A DNA stretch of 64,000 nt, from contig NC_067206.1 in NCBI RefSeq assembly GCF_026262505.1, positions 18,435,319-18,499,318 of the forward strand. The letters run 5' to 3'. A program made the position numbers and the translations under genes. Of the stretch, positions 1 through 11,655 are shown in pieces. The notes beneath the pieces are model-generated. The model did not search any database, was not told the origin of the DNA, and worked only from the letters and a program-made list of their open reading frames with translations. The first letter of the stretch is position 1, and every line of letters begins with the position of its first letter. The stretch comes from Trichomonas vaginalis G3 (Eukaryota; Parabasalia; Trichomonadida; Trichomonadidae).

Positions 1-463
1 CTACATAAATATATAGTATGCTCATTATAGTAATCATCAAAATATTAGAAAAACACACTTTTTTTGGCCTGAAATTTAAAAACTCAGCTTTTCGCAAATA
101 GGAGATAGAAATAATATATTCCATTGGATAAACATATAGTCTATGCGTTTTTTAAACGAAAATTTGTTCTAAATAATTTGCATAAGAAAAAAATTTTTGA
201 ATTCACTCATATTTGTTACATACACATAATATATTCATATAGCATATTATTATTAGAATACTATTATCAAAATTTAGTATAATATCTAATAATCTTTTGG
301 AAAATAATTAGAATTGAGAGTTTATACTATAATATAGTCATACACATGTGGAAATAAATATCAATGCAACGGATCTTATAAAAACTAACATTTATATACT
401 ATTTATTATATTAAAACAAAAGGATAAAAATACTAATATCAATTTTTGTATTTTAGAGCATTG
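1..463. other. AT-rich intergenic DNA
   Basis: Very AT-rich sequence downstream of the acyltransferase gene. I see no open frame with coding character, no tRNA and no clear repeat. Confidence 0.6.
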
Positions 464-1762
464 TCACTCTATTTTCTTTTTTGGTGACAATACTCTGAAT
501 GTGTAACCAACTGCTATAAGTGCAAACTCCAACAAGAAAGGTCCAAACTTTGTTCTCTTCAAGAAATAGAAGTAAGGACTTAACCAAAGCAAATCCCATC
601 CAGCTCCTTGGTACGAATTCATTGATTGGGTGTAAACACAGTCCAAGATTGTCGCGACCTTCGTTCCAACAGTGCTCTCGAGCAGAGGGGAGAAGAGTTT
701 GAACCTGATCGAGTCGACAAAAGCGTTGGAGAAAACAACCATCGCGTAGACATAATATCCAGGATAAAAACCGTGCCAAAACGCGGAAAACATGTAAGTA
801 CAGAACTTTGCAACAGTATTCGAGCCCCCGATGGAAAGAACTCTTACGTGGATGAATTCTTTGAGGAAGAAATGAACAGAATGGTTCCATTCATTAACTA
901 ATCCGCCAAGTTGTCTTTGGGTGTAGTAAAACTCAGGACGGAAGGATCTGCAGTATTGAGTATCGTATGTTTGTACTCTCTGTGCTCCTTGGCATGCTAA
1001 GGATGCTTCGCCACCAAGCCAAGCAAATCTATATCTCGATGTATGGAAGTAAGAGTAAAGAATGGCAATTACAACTTGTAAAAAGCATGGGCGTTCGTAA
1101 AATTTGTCTTCGAGAATCATTTTTGTTGGAAATACTTTAATGCAAATTGCATAAAAGAATCCATTAAGTAAACTGAGTAAGAATGGCTTGAGACCTGCTT
1201 TAATGTCATTTGAAACTTCTTCTGGTGTTGATTTCATTTCAAGTATCTCTTTAAATGCGGAAAATGGAACTATAGGGCCTGAATATAGGCCAGAATAGCT
1301 AAATAAGTATACAAAGAAATCAAAAATGGGCGGAGGTGATGACAATGCCATCTTCTTCCAATTTTCACGTTTGAGTTCCTTACGACCATCAAATACATTG
1401 AAAGTTGTCATGATTAAACGCAAAGCTGAGAACATAATCAAGCCGGAAAGGTCAGAAGTCCAATCACCAATTGTGTTAAGACGTGTGTAGTGTATATAGA
1501 AGATTTCTGCAATAGGAATTAAAGTACCAACGAGAATGAATGGATTTGGAAGAAACAACGTAAGATAAACAATCAAGTCGCCTAAAAATACTATCAAAAA
1601 GCTTGGTCCATATAAGGCATAGGAAAGAGCTAAACCGCATATCAAATGAAATAATTTTCTATGTAAAGGATTTTGTAATTTTCTTGATACTATACCATGC
1701 GGATAGCCCGCAACAACTCCAATAGTTAGAAAAGCATTATGGATAGTTGCTTTTCCAACCAT
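464..1762 (-). CDS. MBOAT-family membrane-bound O-acyltransferase
   Basis: A 432-residue multi-spanning membrane protein, probably an acyl-CoA:lysophospholipid or sterol acyltransferase of the endoplasmic reticulum. Around residue 287 it shows the NEWNHSVHFF segment and around residue 330 the SAFWHGFYPGYY segment. These match the conserved Asn-region and catalytic His (WHG) of the MBOAT family. At least eight hydrophobic segments are visible. The last four residues are KKIE, a dilysine KKxx ER-retrieval signal, which agrees with an ER location. Length (430-480) is normal for the lysophospholipid branch. It reads as one intact frame from ATG at 1762; the upstream sequence has only a weak initiator-like TCAAAT. 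The next gene, also on minus, starts 0.9 kb away, so it is transcribed alone. The substrate cannot be told from sequence. This is a host gene, not element cargo. Confidence 0.88.
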   Translation of the reverse strand: MVGKATIHNAFLTIGVVAGYPHGIVSRKLQNPLHRKLFHLICGLALSYALYGPSFLIVFLGDLIVYLTLFLPNPFILVGTLIPIAEIFYIHYTRLNTIGDWTSDLSGLIMFSALRLIMTTFNVFDGRKELKRENWKKMALSSPPPIFDFFVYLFSYSGLYSGPIVPFSAFKEILEMKSTPEEVSNDIKAGLKPFLLSLLNGFFYAICIKVFPTKMILEDKFYERPCFLQVVIAILYSYFHTSRYRFAWLGGEASLACQGAQRVQTYDTQYCRSFRPEFYYTQRQLGGLVNEWNHSVHFFLKEFIHVRVLSIGGSNTVAKFCTYMFSAFWHGFYPGYYVYAMVVFSNAFVDSIRFKLFSPLLESTVGTKVATILDCVYTQSMNSYQGAGWDLLWLSPYFYFLKRTKFGPFLLEFALIAVGYTFRVLSPKKKIE

Positions 1763-2443
1763 TTTCTTTTTATTTGAATTTTTATAAATTGAAATGTTTT
1801 GGAATCCTGATCAGGCAAGTTTGGAGTCTCCCTCCAGTTGAGGAATGTGCAAACGAGAGAAGTGTTTAACACCTCATAAAGTATCTTATGTATATGGTTA
1901 GATATATACTTCTACTTAATGAAAAGAATTAAATTGCGTTAAAGTAAAAAAAGAAGTTATGAACTCATTTTGACATAAGATGCTTTATCATCATACAAAG
2001 TAAATGTTTTTATTCAAATTAAGCTTAGTTTAATTTTAATTAAAAATTAGCAATTCCAATTCGCTTTTATTTTGGAGGGTATATGCGTATCCTGAAGCTA
2101 GTAAAGTAGTTCGATGGGTTTGCAAATGTGTTTGTACAATTTTTTAAAAAAACAATTTATAATTGCTCTTTGAATAGATAATTAGAATAATTTGTAATTT
2201 AATTCAAGTCGTTTGGCCTCAGCAAATGAAAATTTAGTTGATTCAAGTTGATTAATCTTGATTTTGGTGATAATTGAATCATGAATTAACAGATTCAGCA
2301 ATTGTTTTGAATTTTGAAAGATATACGCATTAGTCATGTTTCAGTAATGATGAAATTCGCCGATTATCGAAAATAATTTGAAAAATGTTAGCTAAACAAG
2401 GCAAGTAAATTAGTTTTTTTTGGTATGATAAACAAACAAGGAT
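1763..2443. other. AT-rich intergenic DNA
   Basis: About 680 bases between two minus-strand host genes. It contains short stop-rich frames only. Nothing recognisable. Confidence 0.55.
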
Positions 2444-2623
2444 TTATTTACTCTTAAAGTATATAAGAGCGGCAACCATCAAGGGAGAAAATAGTAAAAT
2501 ATAATCAAGAGCTTTAAATGAATGATACTTTCTAATTAAGGCTTCGACATATGTTATTCTTGCTTCCAATTCCGCTACTTTTTTCTCGTTGTTTTCAATC
2601 TCTGTTATTTCTCCCTTTTCCAT
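2444..2623 (-). CDS. Small coiled-coil tail-anchored membrane protein (host)
   Basis: A 59-residue open frame starting at ATG 2623. Residues 1-33 are charged with heptad spacing (MEKGEITEIENNEKKVAELE...), predicting a short coiled coil. Residues 40-56 are hydrophobic (DYILLFSPLMVAALIYF), followed by KSK. That is the layout of a tail-anchored protein such as a small SNARE-like, Fis1-like or ER/hydrogenosome membrane adaptor. I do not recognise a specific family. Polinton copy 1 is inserted only 58 bp upstream of this ATG, so the distal promoter is displaced although the immediate upstream AAAAGTGACATTTTAG is kept. Coding status is inferred from composition and the clean domain layout; the frame is short. 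Confidence 0.5.
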   Translation of the reverse strand: MEKGEITEIENNEKKVAELEARITYVEALIRKYHSFKALDYILLFSPLMVAALIYFKSK

Positions 2624-2680
2624 CTAAAATGTCACTTTTAATAATATTTTGAAGTTCATTTTCTGAAGGGAATTCAGCTG

Positions 2681-2683
2681 TAG

Positions 2684-2686
<3 letters not shown>
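2681..2686. repeat. Target-site duplication, left, of Polinton copy 1 (TAGAGT)
   Basis: TAGAGT immediately precedes the A-run that opens copy 1 and recurs at 26622-26627 just after the closing T-run. Six bases is the usual Polinton/Maverick duplication length. The neighbouring A makes the exact edge ambiguous by one base. Confidence 0.75.
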
Positions 2687-2729
<43 letters not shown>

Positions 2730-3771
2730 TAGTGGGGCTTCCAGGCACTTCGTGCCTTCTAGCCCTGAAGATGTTTAGTATAAATGAAGTTTTTATTCGG
2801 AGGGCTTCCAGGCGCGTTGCGCCCTCTAGCCCACATAAATGAAGTTTTTATTCGGAGGTCTTCCAGGAGCTTTTCACAAATTATATATGTTTTCATGTTT
2901 TGTCAAGACTTCTTCGTAAATGTTTTGTCAAGACTTCTTCGTAAATGTTTTGTCAAGACTTCTTCGTAAAATCAGACAAAAATATATTTTAGGGTAGAAG
3001 GGTATATCTAACCTCTTTTCTAACCTCTTTTCTACCCTCTTGAATTTTCATGAAATTTACACCAAAAATATATTTTAGGGTAGAAGGGTATATCTAACCT
3101 CTTTTCTAACCTCTTGAATTTTCATGAAATTTACACCAAAAATATATTTTAGGGTAGAAGGGTATATCTAACCTCTTTTCTACCCTCTTGAATTTTCATG
3201 AAATTTACACCAAAAATATATTTTAGGGTAGAAGGGTATATCTAACCTCTTTTCTAACCTCTTTTCTACCCTCTTGAATTTTCATGAAATTTACACCAAA
3301 AATATACTACTAGGGTCATTTACGAAGAAATCTCAACAAAGTCTTTACGATGAAGTCTTGACAAAGTCTTTACGAAGAAGTCTTAACAAAGTCTTTACGA
3401 AGAAGTCTTAACAAAGTCTTTACGAAGAAATTCATGAAAATTCAAGAGGGTAGAAAAGAGGTTAGAAAAGAGGTTAGATATACCCTTCTACCCTAAAATA
3501 TATTTTTGGGTCATTTACACTCATTTACGAAGAAGTCTCAACAAAGTCTTTACGAAGAAGTCTTAACAAAGTCTTTACGAAGAAGTCTCAACAAAGTCTT
3601 TACGAAGAAATTCATGAAAATTCAAGAGGGTAGAAATGAGGTTAGAAAAGAGGTTAGATATACCCTTCTACCCTAAAATATATTTTTGGGTCATTTACAC
3701 TCATTTACGAAGAAATCTCAACAAAGTCTTTACGAAGAAGTCACAATAAAACATCTGTCAAAAACCGCTTT
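2687..3771. repeat. Left terminal inverted repeat of Polinton copy 1
   Basis: Begins with a run of about 41 A, then GGTAGTGGGGCTTCCAGG. It contains small terminal palindromes (GGCACTTCGTGCC), three copies of a 23-bp unit (TTTTGTCAAGACTTCTTCGTAA) and four tandem units of 80-97 bp. The units carry the inverted words GGGTAGAAGGGTATATCTAACC and GGTTAGAAAAGAGG. The second half holds the same units in opposite orientation, so the repeat is itself partly palindromic. It matches 25559-26621 in reverse complement. Confidence 0.9.
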
Positions 3772-3786
3772 TTAACTTCACTTAAA

Positions 3787-6700
3787 ATGCCACGTAAGCT
3801 ACGTAAGAATATACGTAAGAGGAAGAGAGCATTGAAACATCCAATAGTAAAACTGACACCACAACAACAGTTGCAACAACAAATGCTGAATGACCCCACT
3901 ATGTTGCAACAAATGTCAAGCAATCCTATGCTTTTAAACCGAGTTGTTGGTGCACAGAGTGGAGGTTTAAGAGCGGCACTTTTAGCGAAAATGGCAGGCT
4001 ATGGTGGAGCTGCAGACGGAACAGCATATAACCCTCAAAGTCAAATGAATTTGAGTTCACTCAAAAATCAAATAACAGATGTCAAAAGTCAAACATAGAC
4101 ATACAAGGCAAATAAGGTGAAAACGAAAAGAAACTAAGAATATGACAGACACACAAAGAAACTCAATGAGTTAAACGTAGAGAAAAAGAAGAAAGAAGAA
4201 CAACTGAAAGAACTAAGTCAGAGGAATATGCGAAAAAGTGTCAGAAAAAGCAGCAGAAGTAGCAAAAATGGAACAAGATGTCATAAATTTGAAAAACCAT
4301 ACTACCAATATAAAATACTGAAAGATGAAGAGATAAAACAAAAAGCCCTGAAGACATATATGGATAGCGATGAGTATAAAAAGAAGTTGAAGCAAATGTA
4401 AAGGCAGAAAAACTTTTACAGTTGCAAAACCAACCGTACAGTATGAAAACTTAGCACAAGAAAGTAAAAATAACGACGCGGCCATGCAAAAGGCAATGAA
4501 AAGCGCAGAATATATAAAAGCTAACAATGACTGGTTAGATGCCCAAGCCAACGCTTAAAGCAGCCCAACTCATAGGGTCAATAAGGACAAAAATACAAGC
4601 GGATGAAGACAGTTCAAATGAAGCTTTAATGAAATGCTGATTTAAGAACGCCTTCGAAGCTCTTCATAGTAAGGTGAAAACTAGTGAACGACTTCTCATC
4701 TGGAAAGAAACTGAAGTCTGAAGGTTTCGACAACGAGTTAAGAGAAGTAGCACAAAATATGACGAAAATAACAGATGCAGCAACGAGACAGGCAGTTCAA
4801 AGTGCCTATGACGCCGTTAGAGCAACTGTTGTGAAAGTCAAGAAAAAGAGTTACAACAGACCAAAACAGACCTAGTAAATGCTTTCTTAAAAACGAAAAG
4901 TCAGGTAGGACATTACGCTTGCAGATGGAACATATGTGCCAGCTGGTGGAACTTATATACCACCAAACCCTCCAAGAGAAGCACCTGCACCAGGACTACC
5001 TAGAAACATTTACATCGTCACATGGACACAGACACAGGCATGCACCAAAACCAACACAACAACGCACAACAACCACCTCCACAACAGCACAACAACCAAC
5101 ACAACAACCAGCACAGCAACCAACAGTTCAAAACCCTGCACAACAACAACCACAAAACAGAGCAAGGACATAAAAGAAGTAGAGAACAAGGAAACCAAGA
5201 ATTCTTAAAAATGCTTAAAGAAGAGTGTGGTTTCCCAGATACTGTTGACTTTAGTGACAGATATAAAGAAGCTATTGAAAGTTCAAGGATGGAAATACTG
5301 ACCCGAACCTATTTAGCTTTATGGCTCAGCACCAAAACGGATATAATCTCAAACCTGGAAAATACAAGCTCGCTAAGGGATATGATTTAATAGCATATCA
5401 TCCAAATGACATGATGAATTTACTCCGAGATATTTGATGTCAGAGCTAAATGACAATTCAACTTTCGTCATGAAACGCGTAAAAAATAGAGACGGAACGA
5501 AAGAACAAAAGCTTATGAATGCGGATGACGTAGATAGGGAAATTGTTGAAAACGGTCTCGGAATATATGAAATGCCAGCAGATGAGGTACAAGAAACTCC
5601 ACAGGAAGAAAGTTCAGATACAACCAAGACATGGAAGAAATAGTTCAGCAACAACAGCTAGAAGAGCCTGAAGGAAACGAACAAGTCCTCCTTTGGAAAC
5701 TAACTTCACAGAACTAGATGAAGATTTGGAACAGCCGAAAAATCTTGACCCTCAACAAGAGCATGAGGGAATATGGAATATTTCCAAGAGTCTAAAAAAA
5801 ATTCGGCTGACATAGTAGAAGAATATCGAAAAATGTTTGCCGACATACAAAAGACTCCAACACCAGATGAAAATATTCAGCATAGAATGGAAGAACTGAA
5901 AAAAATGTACACAAATACAACAACCCTTTTTACTTACGAGCATTTAACGTTCAATCTTCGGATGAACTCGGTGAAAATAAAAGGTTAAATTTCAAGAAAA
6001 CATATAGAAATGAAACATTGTTTAAAGTTCATTCAGAACCTAACCAAGATGGAAACAAACCTACTTTTGTTTCTGCAGACGATGGAACTACAATGAGATG
6101 GGGTCATAAAGCTAATCCAGATAGGTGGTTCATAAACTTACAACCACAATTCCAAGAAGTTGTAGACGCAATGGAAGTCAATGGTGAACCAGATATAGCT
6201 GGTATTTTAAGCGCGGCTTTAATGCCATTGAAAGATATGAAACATGCAGATATTTTGGACCAGTATGAAATGAACATGGCTGATGGAAATATAACACCTG
6301 ACGTTCTAGAACATTTATCTCAAAGAACTACACAGAACCATAGAGATGGTATATTTGGTGAAGAGTTTAGAAAGAAAGTTAGGGAGAGAGAAGGAAGAGA
6401 ACCTATTGTACATGACCTTGCAAACGAAAGTTTACAAAATGTCATAAAAACTTACTTTGCAGACAATGAACTGAGAAGGGATGAATATTTAAGAAAACTC
6501 AAATGGACAGTACCAAATGAAATGTTAGTATTGAAAAACATGTTCCTTGACAAAATAAAACCAACTACAGAAATAAATGACGCAAGACTGAAAGATTGGG
6601 TAAAAGCTTTCCCATTCACAAAAGATATATTGGTAACATGGAAAGAAAACCAGAATGGCTACAAAAACATATATTTGGAAACGAGCATATTCCATATGGA

Positions 6701-6992
6701 CAGGCACTGTTTGAAGAGCTTGAACCGGAAACTCAGGAAAGAGTCATGCAAACAATACGCGAAGACTCAAATACAGACTAATGACAAACTCTTTCTAGGA
6801 TATAGGTTACCTGAGATGGGCGACCAGAGCCAAAAGGCAAAAAGGACATGGGAAATTTGCAACATACTAGATGAACATAATGCAAAGATGCAACAACTTC
6901 AAGCAGAGGGCAATGAAGGAAAAAGAAGAGTTAAAAACTCAGTCAGGAAGAAAGTAAAGCTTGGTCCACGTGGGTTCTATTATGACATATAA
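3787..6992 (+). pseudogene. Broken copy of the large Polinton protein (1091-residue type)
   Basis: First gene inside the left inverted repeat, homologous throughout to the open 1091-residue frame at 33902-37177. The N-terminus (MPRKLRKNIRKRKRALKHPI) is very basic, followed by Gln-rich and coiled-coil sequence. An initiator TCACTT lies nine bases before the ATG, as in copy 2. It carries many breaks (on the order of a dozen), so this copy is not functional. Function unknown; see the copy 2 entry. Confidence 0.8.
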
Positions 6993-7024
6993 ATCCAACT
7001 ATTCTATATTTTTACTCATATGAA

Positions 7025-8649
7025 ATGTACGCCGCTCAGAATATAACGCCAACAGTTTTGGATGCTATGAATGGAAATGTTTCCGAATGGTATAACGAAT
7101 GCGACAATGCCATTAGAAGGTCAGAAATAGTTCCTGGAACTTACGAATATACAACTGCTGTTTCTTATGGAAACGTAGGTGAGTTTGGAGAAGGTTCTTC
7201 AACAACAGTAGATATTGCTTGCGACAGGTTTCATATAATTTCTATTGACAACTCTTTCTTATACGTGGAACAAGACATTGAAAATAAAACCTTCTGCCAA
7301 GTTGTCTGACAAGAAAGGTTGCAATGGAATTTTCTATGTCGGATACCAATATGCTCCAGAAGTTTTCATGGGATATAAGATATATTCTAACTCTGACTTA
7401 GTTCAAACAGTAACATGGGCAAACTATGAATGGTTCGCTTTGAGAAACTCAGTACAACCACAAGCTAGAGAACAAACAGACCAGTATGCAACTATTGAGA
7501 AAATAAGAAGACTTGACCCTAACGTTCCAGGAGTTTATGTTAACCTTTCTGGACAAACTGCAGCAGCAGTAACCAAAGTAAAATTGAAACTTAGAGTTCC
7601 TTTGTCATCTTTCCTCATCTTCAGGTTTTTAAGATACTTGCCAAACTGGGCAGGAAAAATTTCTATCGAACTTACTCCAAGCAAAATAACTTAGTCATTG
7701 CACCAACACAAGACCCATTCACTCTTACAGAAGTAGTGGGAACAAATAAAATGTCATTCGCCGACTTTTGCAAAAACAAAGTTGACTTAGACTTTGGTTT
7801 CTCAAACCTCAACACTGAAGTAAACTATTATTTCAATGCTGCTGGAGATGCTTGGGACCCAGTTAAGTTCACATGCGAAAAATTTGAATGCAAGAGAATA
7901 GAAAGCAGACTTGCAGTCTATATGTTGGACCCAGATATTTCAAATGCTTTAGCTGCCAAATATATTGCAGTTCCACTTATGTTCCCTATACACCAAATAT
8001 CTGTCAAAGACTTTGCAGGTGAAGTTGGAAACCAAAGTGCTGACCCAGGTGCAAGAACAGATATTGCCTTAACAACTGCAATGAAACATGCAGATACTAT
8101 GTTTGTACTGTTCAGACGAACTATAAATGACTATTCTTGCTTCTACAACCCTGGTATTAAATACCATATAAACATAGATGGCAAATATTATCCAAGAGAA
8201 GAATATTCTACAGTTGAGGATATGAGGTCATACAACTTGACATTAGATGCTATGAACTTTAACAACAACTTCACAACAACCATTAACCCTGAAATGCAAA
8301 GTTCTATTATGCCATATGTGAAAGTATGGACTCATACAGGAGGTCAAAAACTCAATATACAAATGGAGACCGTTCAAACTTTTGGCTTGGCATTCCATTT
8401 GCTGACTCAGAAGACTTTATGGGTGGTATTTCAACTGTTGGTACTGTTCAAATACAATATACTGGTGACAGAGACGGTCCAGATGAATTGAAGAGCAAAG
8501 AAGTTTACAAAACCAATAGCACTTTTCACGGAAGATGCTCTTTTGAAGATTCGTTCGATGAAACCTGCTGGGGCTCCTCAGATTGGCATAACGACAGCTT
8601 CCCATCGAGCAGATTTTGGCAGCAGGTCAGTAAGTTGTTCTTGAACTGA
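7025..8649 (+). pseudogene. Broken Polinton major capsid-like protein gene
   Basis: Starts MYAAQNITPTVLDAMNGN 33 bases after the large gene. Beta-rich, about 500 codons in extent, in the position and size expected for the double-jelly-roll major capsid protein. Nearly identical to the part at 37210-38814. Assignment rests on position, length and all-beta composition rather than on a recognised motif. About two or three breaks. Confidence 0.6.
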
Positions 8650-8944
8650 CTTCTCTCCGTCAAATATTGACAGTACGCCAGTTTTGACATAAAATTGTAT
8701 TATAAACTTTCCTTTAGAAATATCTGTAGTTTTGTTGTTATATTTTTGTCTGCTTCAAGAACTTTCACCATTTCAGTTATACCAACTTTCTTTGCTTTAT
8801 GAAAATATTTTGGTTCAGCAAAGACTGCTATTCTATAACATTTTCCATTGTTTGTGTAAAGAACTACTCTGTCAATGACTTGTATTGTTTGTGTGTGTAA
8901 ACTTTGTTTTGCTTCAATTCGAAGAGATACTCAAATACGTCCAT
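8525..8944 (-). pseudogene. Broken small minus-strand gene, capsid-proximal
   Basis: Counterpart of the 139-residue open frame at 38708-39127. It faces the capsid gene tail to tail, and its start lies 18 bp from the divergent plus-strand gene. A few breaks. Function unknown. Confidence 0.5.
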
Positions 8945-8962
8945 CTTTTTATTCTAAGTAAA

Positions 8963-9544
8963 ATGTCATTTCCGAAAAATAGAAGCGTAAGTGTTTCAAA
9001 AGGTTTAATGGCGGTGGCAGATGTGAAGTTAAATTCACCAACTCAAACAAACAGTCAAAGTGTTGTTGTCAATGTCAAAGAAAGAGATGTTGAAGTGGGG
9101 AAACCATACGAAGACGAAGATGGTATAACAATTGTTCCTGTAAAAGAACAACCAACATACCCTGAAGTTAGCAGAGACTTAAGTTCTGTTGCAGATATTC
9201 GAAACGACTACCAACAACTTAAAGACAAACTTAAAACTCAGGAGAAGATTTGTCAAGCTTTAGGTATAATGTTAAACTTGGTTGAGCACAACCCTGTAAA
9301 AGTGAACTCATATGTCATCGCACCTCATGAAGTTTTGAAAGAACTATTGAAACTTTTGACAGAGGCAGACGATATAAACATCAAAGAAATAGAACCCGAC
9401 ATTAGTTGCTGTGGTGTTTCATATAATGTCATTGACAAGATATACGTTATGAAAGGAGGTGAAACGTTGAACTTAAAATATAGTTTCCCAGACGTCATAA
9501 AAATATTTGACGACCACAACATTTCATTAAAATTTATTTGCTAA
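8963..9544 (+). CDS. Conserved Polinton protein, 193 residues, function unknown
   Basis: Open from ATG 8963; the longer upstream extension of this frame lacks its own ATG with a promoter, and copy 2 supports the same start. The N-terminal 60 residues are Ser/Asn-rich and probably disordered. Residues 75-110 form a coiled coil (DIRNDYQQLKDKLKTQEKI). The C-terminal half is a compact domain ending LNLKYSFPDVIKIFDDHNIS. It is followed after 4 bp by the penton-like gene, so the two are probably co-expressed. A clear homologue lies at 63114-63726 in the third element. Looks whole in this copy. Confidence 0.7.
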   Translation: MSFPKNRSVSVSKGLMAVADVKLNSPTQTNSQSVVVNVKERDVEVGKPYEDEDGITIVPVKEQPTYPEVSRDLSSVADIRNDYQQLKDKLKTQEKICQALGIMLNLVEHNPVKVNSYVIAPHEVLKELLKLLTEADDINIKEIEPDISCCGVSYNVIDKIYVMKGGETLNLKYSFPDVIKIFDDHNISLKFIC

Positions 9545-9548
9545 GTAA

Positions 9549-10358
9549 ATGGCAGAAGACATAATGGTTTATACTATTACGACTAAAAACCCTGAGTCAT
9601 ATAATTCTATAACAACAAACTTACAAAGTCCTCAAGGACGATATTGTAAACTAACCTTAAACACAATGACGACTAAAGCCTGTTTTGCTCTTTTGACACC
9701 AGAAGATTTTATTGTTGTGAATGGTAAAAAATACTCCTTTGAAGATACTTACTCAGATATACCACCAAGGTTTTGTTGACTTATTTAATACTTTAAGGAC
9801 GGATGTAACATGTGCTGCAACTAGAGCAGGTTTCATTATGTTTGGATGTCCGACTGAGTTTAGTATAAACGATATGAGCTATAATACAAAACTTATATCT
9901 GGTTTTTACTACCAACAGTTTCCTATAACAGGAAAAGGTGTCATACAAGGAATGTCTGTTCCATTGACTTTAAGTACACCTATTTTATATATTGTTTCAA
10001 ACTTAGGTTCAAAGTGTTATTCGAATGTCGACAGAAACTACTATGACCAAAAGATACTTATGCGTATAAACAATACTTTCTCTGCTGGTTTGCCTATTGT
10101 TCATTCGAATGCAGAATTTTCAACCTTTAGTGAACTCAAACACTTTGGCAAAGTATAACGTTGACATTAGTTGACGCAAACTTTGTTCCTGTAAAACTTT
10201 TATGTCCTATGTATTTGTCAATGACGGCAGAAAGTTTCGAATTGGAAGATGCAACTGGTGAAAGTATTGTATTACAAGAACAACTTCAACAACAAATAGC
10301 TCAAGAACAACAAATGCAACAAATGGAACAAATGCAACAACAAATAGCTCAAGAATAA
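9549..10358 (+). pseudogene. Broken penton/minor-capsid-like gene
   Basis: Copy of the 265-residue open frame at 39732-40529. All-beta body with a Gln-rich tail (QEQLQQQIAQEQQMQQMEQM). About two breaks. Suggested to be the single-jelly-roll penton protein from size, composition and its place beside the capsid gene. Confidence 0.55.
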
Positions 10359-10388
10359 AAAAAATATTTTTTTTATTTTTATAAAAAA

Positions 10389-11620
10389 ATGTACAGAATA
10401 GACGTTTCAGATTTTTATGACTTCCAAGCCTTCAGAAATATGTGTCCATTTCGAGACTATAACAAAGCAGTCGAGAATTTGAAACGTTTAGTCATTTATG
10501 TCGACTCTGCCCCAGAATGTTATGTCATGAAAGAATGGGATGTAGTCTTTAACAAACCAAGAGCGACAATAGTTTCAGAACAAGAATGTAACAGAAACTT
10601 AAGAAAATAAAAGTCGTACAAGTTGGTATGAAGATGTTAGATGCTTGGGATATCTTATTGTCAAAGTTAGAAGATTTTTCAGTTCGAGGTATAAAGTTTA
10701 TACACCTTCTCCAAACTTCTATTCTATCTTCACTGGATATAAATACGAACAAGTAGAATGGAAAGAAAATATTATAGAAGCTTGGTTAGACCATGTCAAA
10801 GAAATTATATGCAATGGAAACGAAAAGGTTATGAGTATATCTTATGTTGGTTTGCAAACATCTTACAACATCCAAGTGCTAAAAATGAAACTGCTCTCAT
10901 TATAATTGGAAAACAAGGAACAGGTAAGAACACATTTCTTTACAGATATCTTATGCAAACTGTTAGAAGGTTATTCGAACCCTAATATGACAAACAGAAA
11001 ACATCTGCGGTAAATTTAACTCCTCAATAGAGAATATGAAACTTATAGTTTGCAATGAACTTCAAAGTATAGATACAACAAAAGTTTTGAACTCAGATGC
11101 TTTGAAGAGTCTTATAACAGATAAAGTTGGAGTTGTTGAAAGAAAATATAAAGACCAAAGAGTTTGTGAAAATGTTGCAAACTTCATTATGGTTTCAAAC
11201 AATGCTGTTCCGATGAAGTTAGAAAGTTCTGACAGAAGATATGTAGTTGTCAGAACGTCAGATTCTCATATGCAAGATACAGAATATTTTGACGACTTAG
11301 CAGAAACTTTGACATCTGACTTTTACAACCACTTGTTCTCATATTTTATGACATTAGATATTTCTAAGTTCAATCCAAGACAAATTCCACATACCGAAGA
11401 AAGACAAACATTGTTAGAAGCAAACAAGAGTGTATATGAACTGTTCATAGATGAAACTGACTTTGTGTCATTAGATGAAAGGTCATTGTACGATTCGTAT
11501 AAACAATATTGTCAAGAATATGGTTATATGGCAGCTTCTAAACGTACATTCTTGGCAAATGTCAAAAATCTTTTAGATGTTCAGAACGGCGTATATACAA
11601 AGAAAAATTTTTCTGAGTAA
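10389..11620 (+). pseudogene. Broken SF3 helicase (D5/virophage-like)
   Basis: Copy of the intact 411-residue helicase at 40559-41794. Visible hallmarks include IIIGKQGTGKNT (Walker A), KLIVCNEL (Walker B) and NFIMVSNN (motif C with sensor Asn). About three or four breaks. Would have served replication of the element. Confidence 0.8.
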
Positions 11621-11655
11621 ATTTTAAAAAAATATTTTTTTATCCGATAGAAAAG

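Noticed and set aside
453-901. Open frames of 60-145 codons on both strands over the end of the acyltransferase gene
   Set aside because: They lie wholly within the MBOAT coding sequence in other frames and lack coding character of their own.
2687-2727. A-run read as the poly(A) tail of a LINE or SINE insertion
   Set aside because: The complementary T-run closes the element and both are followed by the same inverted terminal module, so it is part of the Polinton ends.
2784-2969. 61-codon frame inside the left inverted repeat, repeated at 26348-26533
   Set aside because: Lies in terminal repeat units; frame exists only because the units repeat, and there is no promoter.
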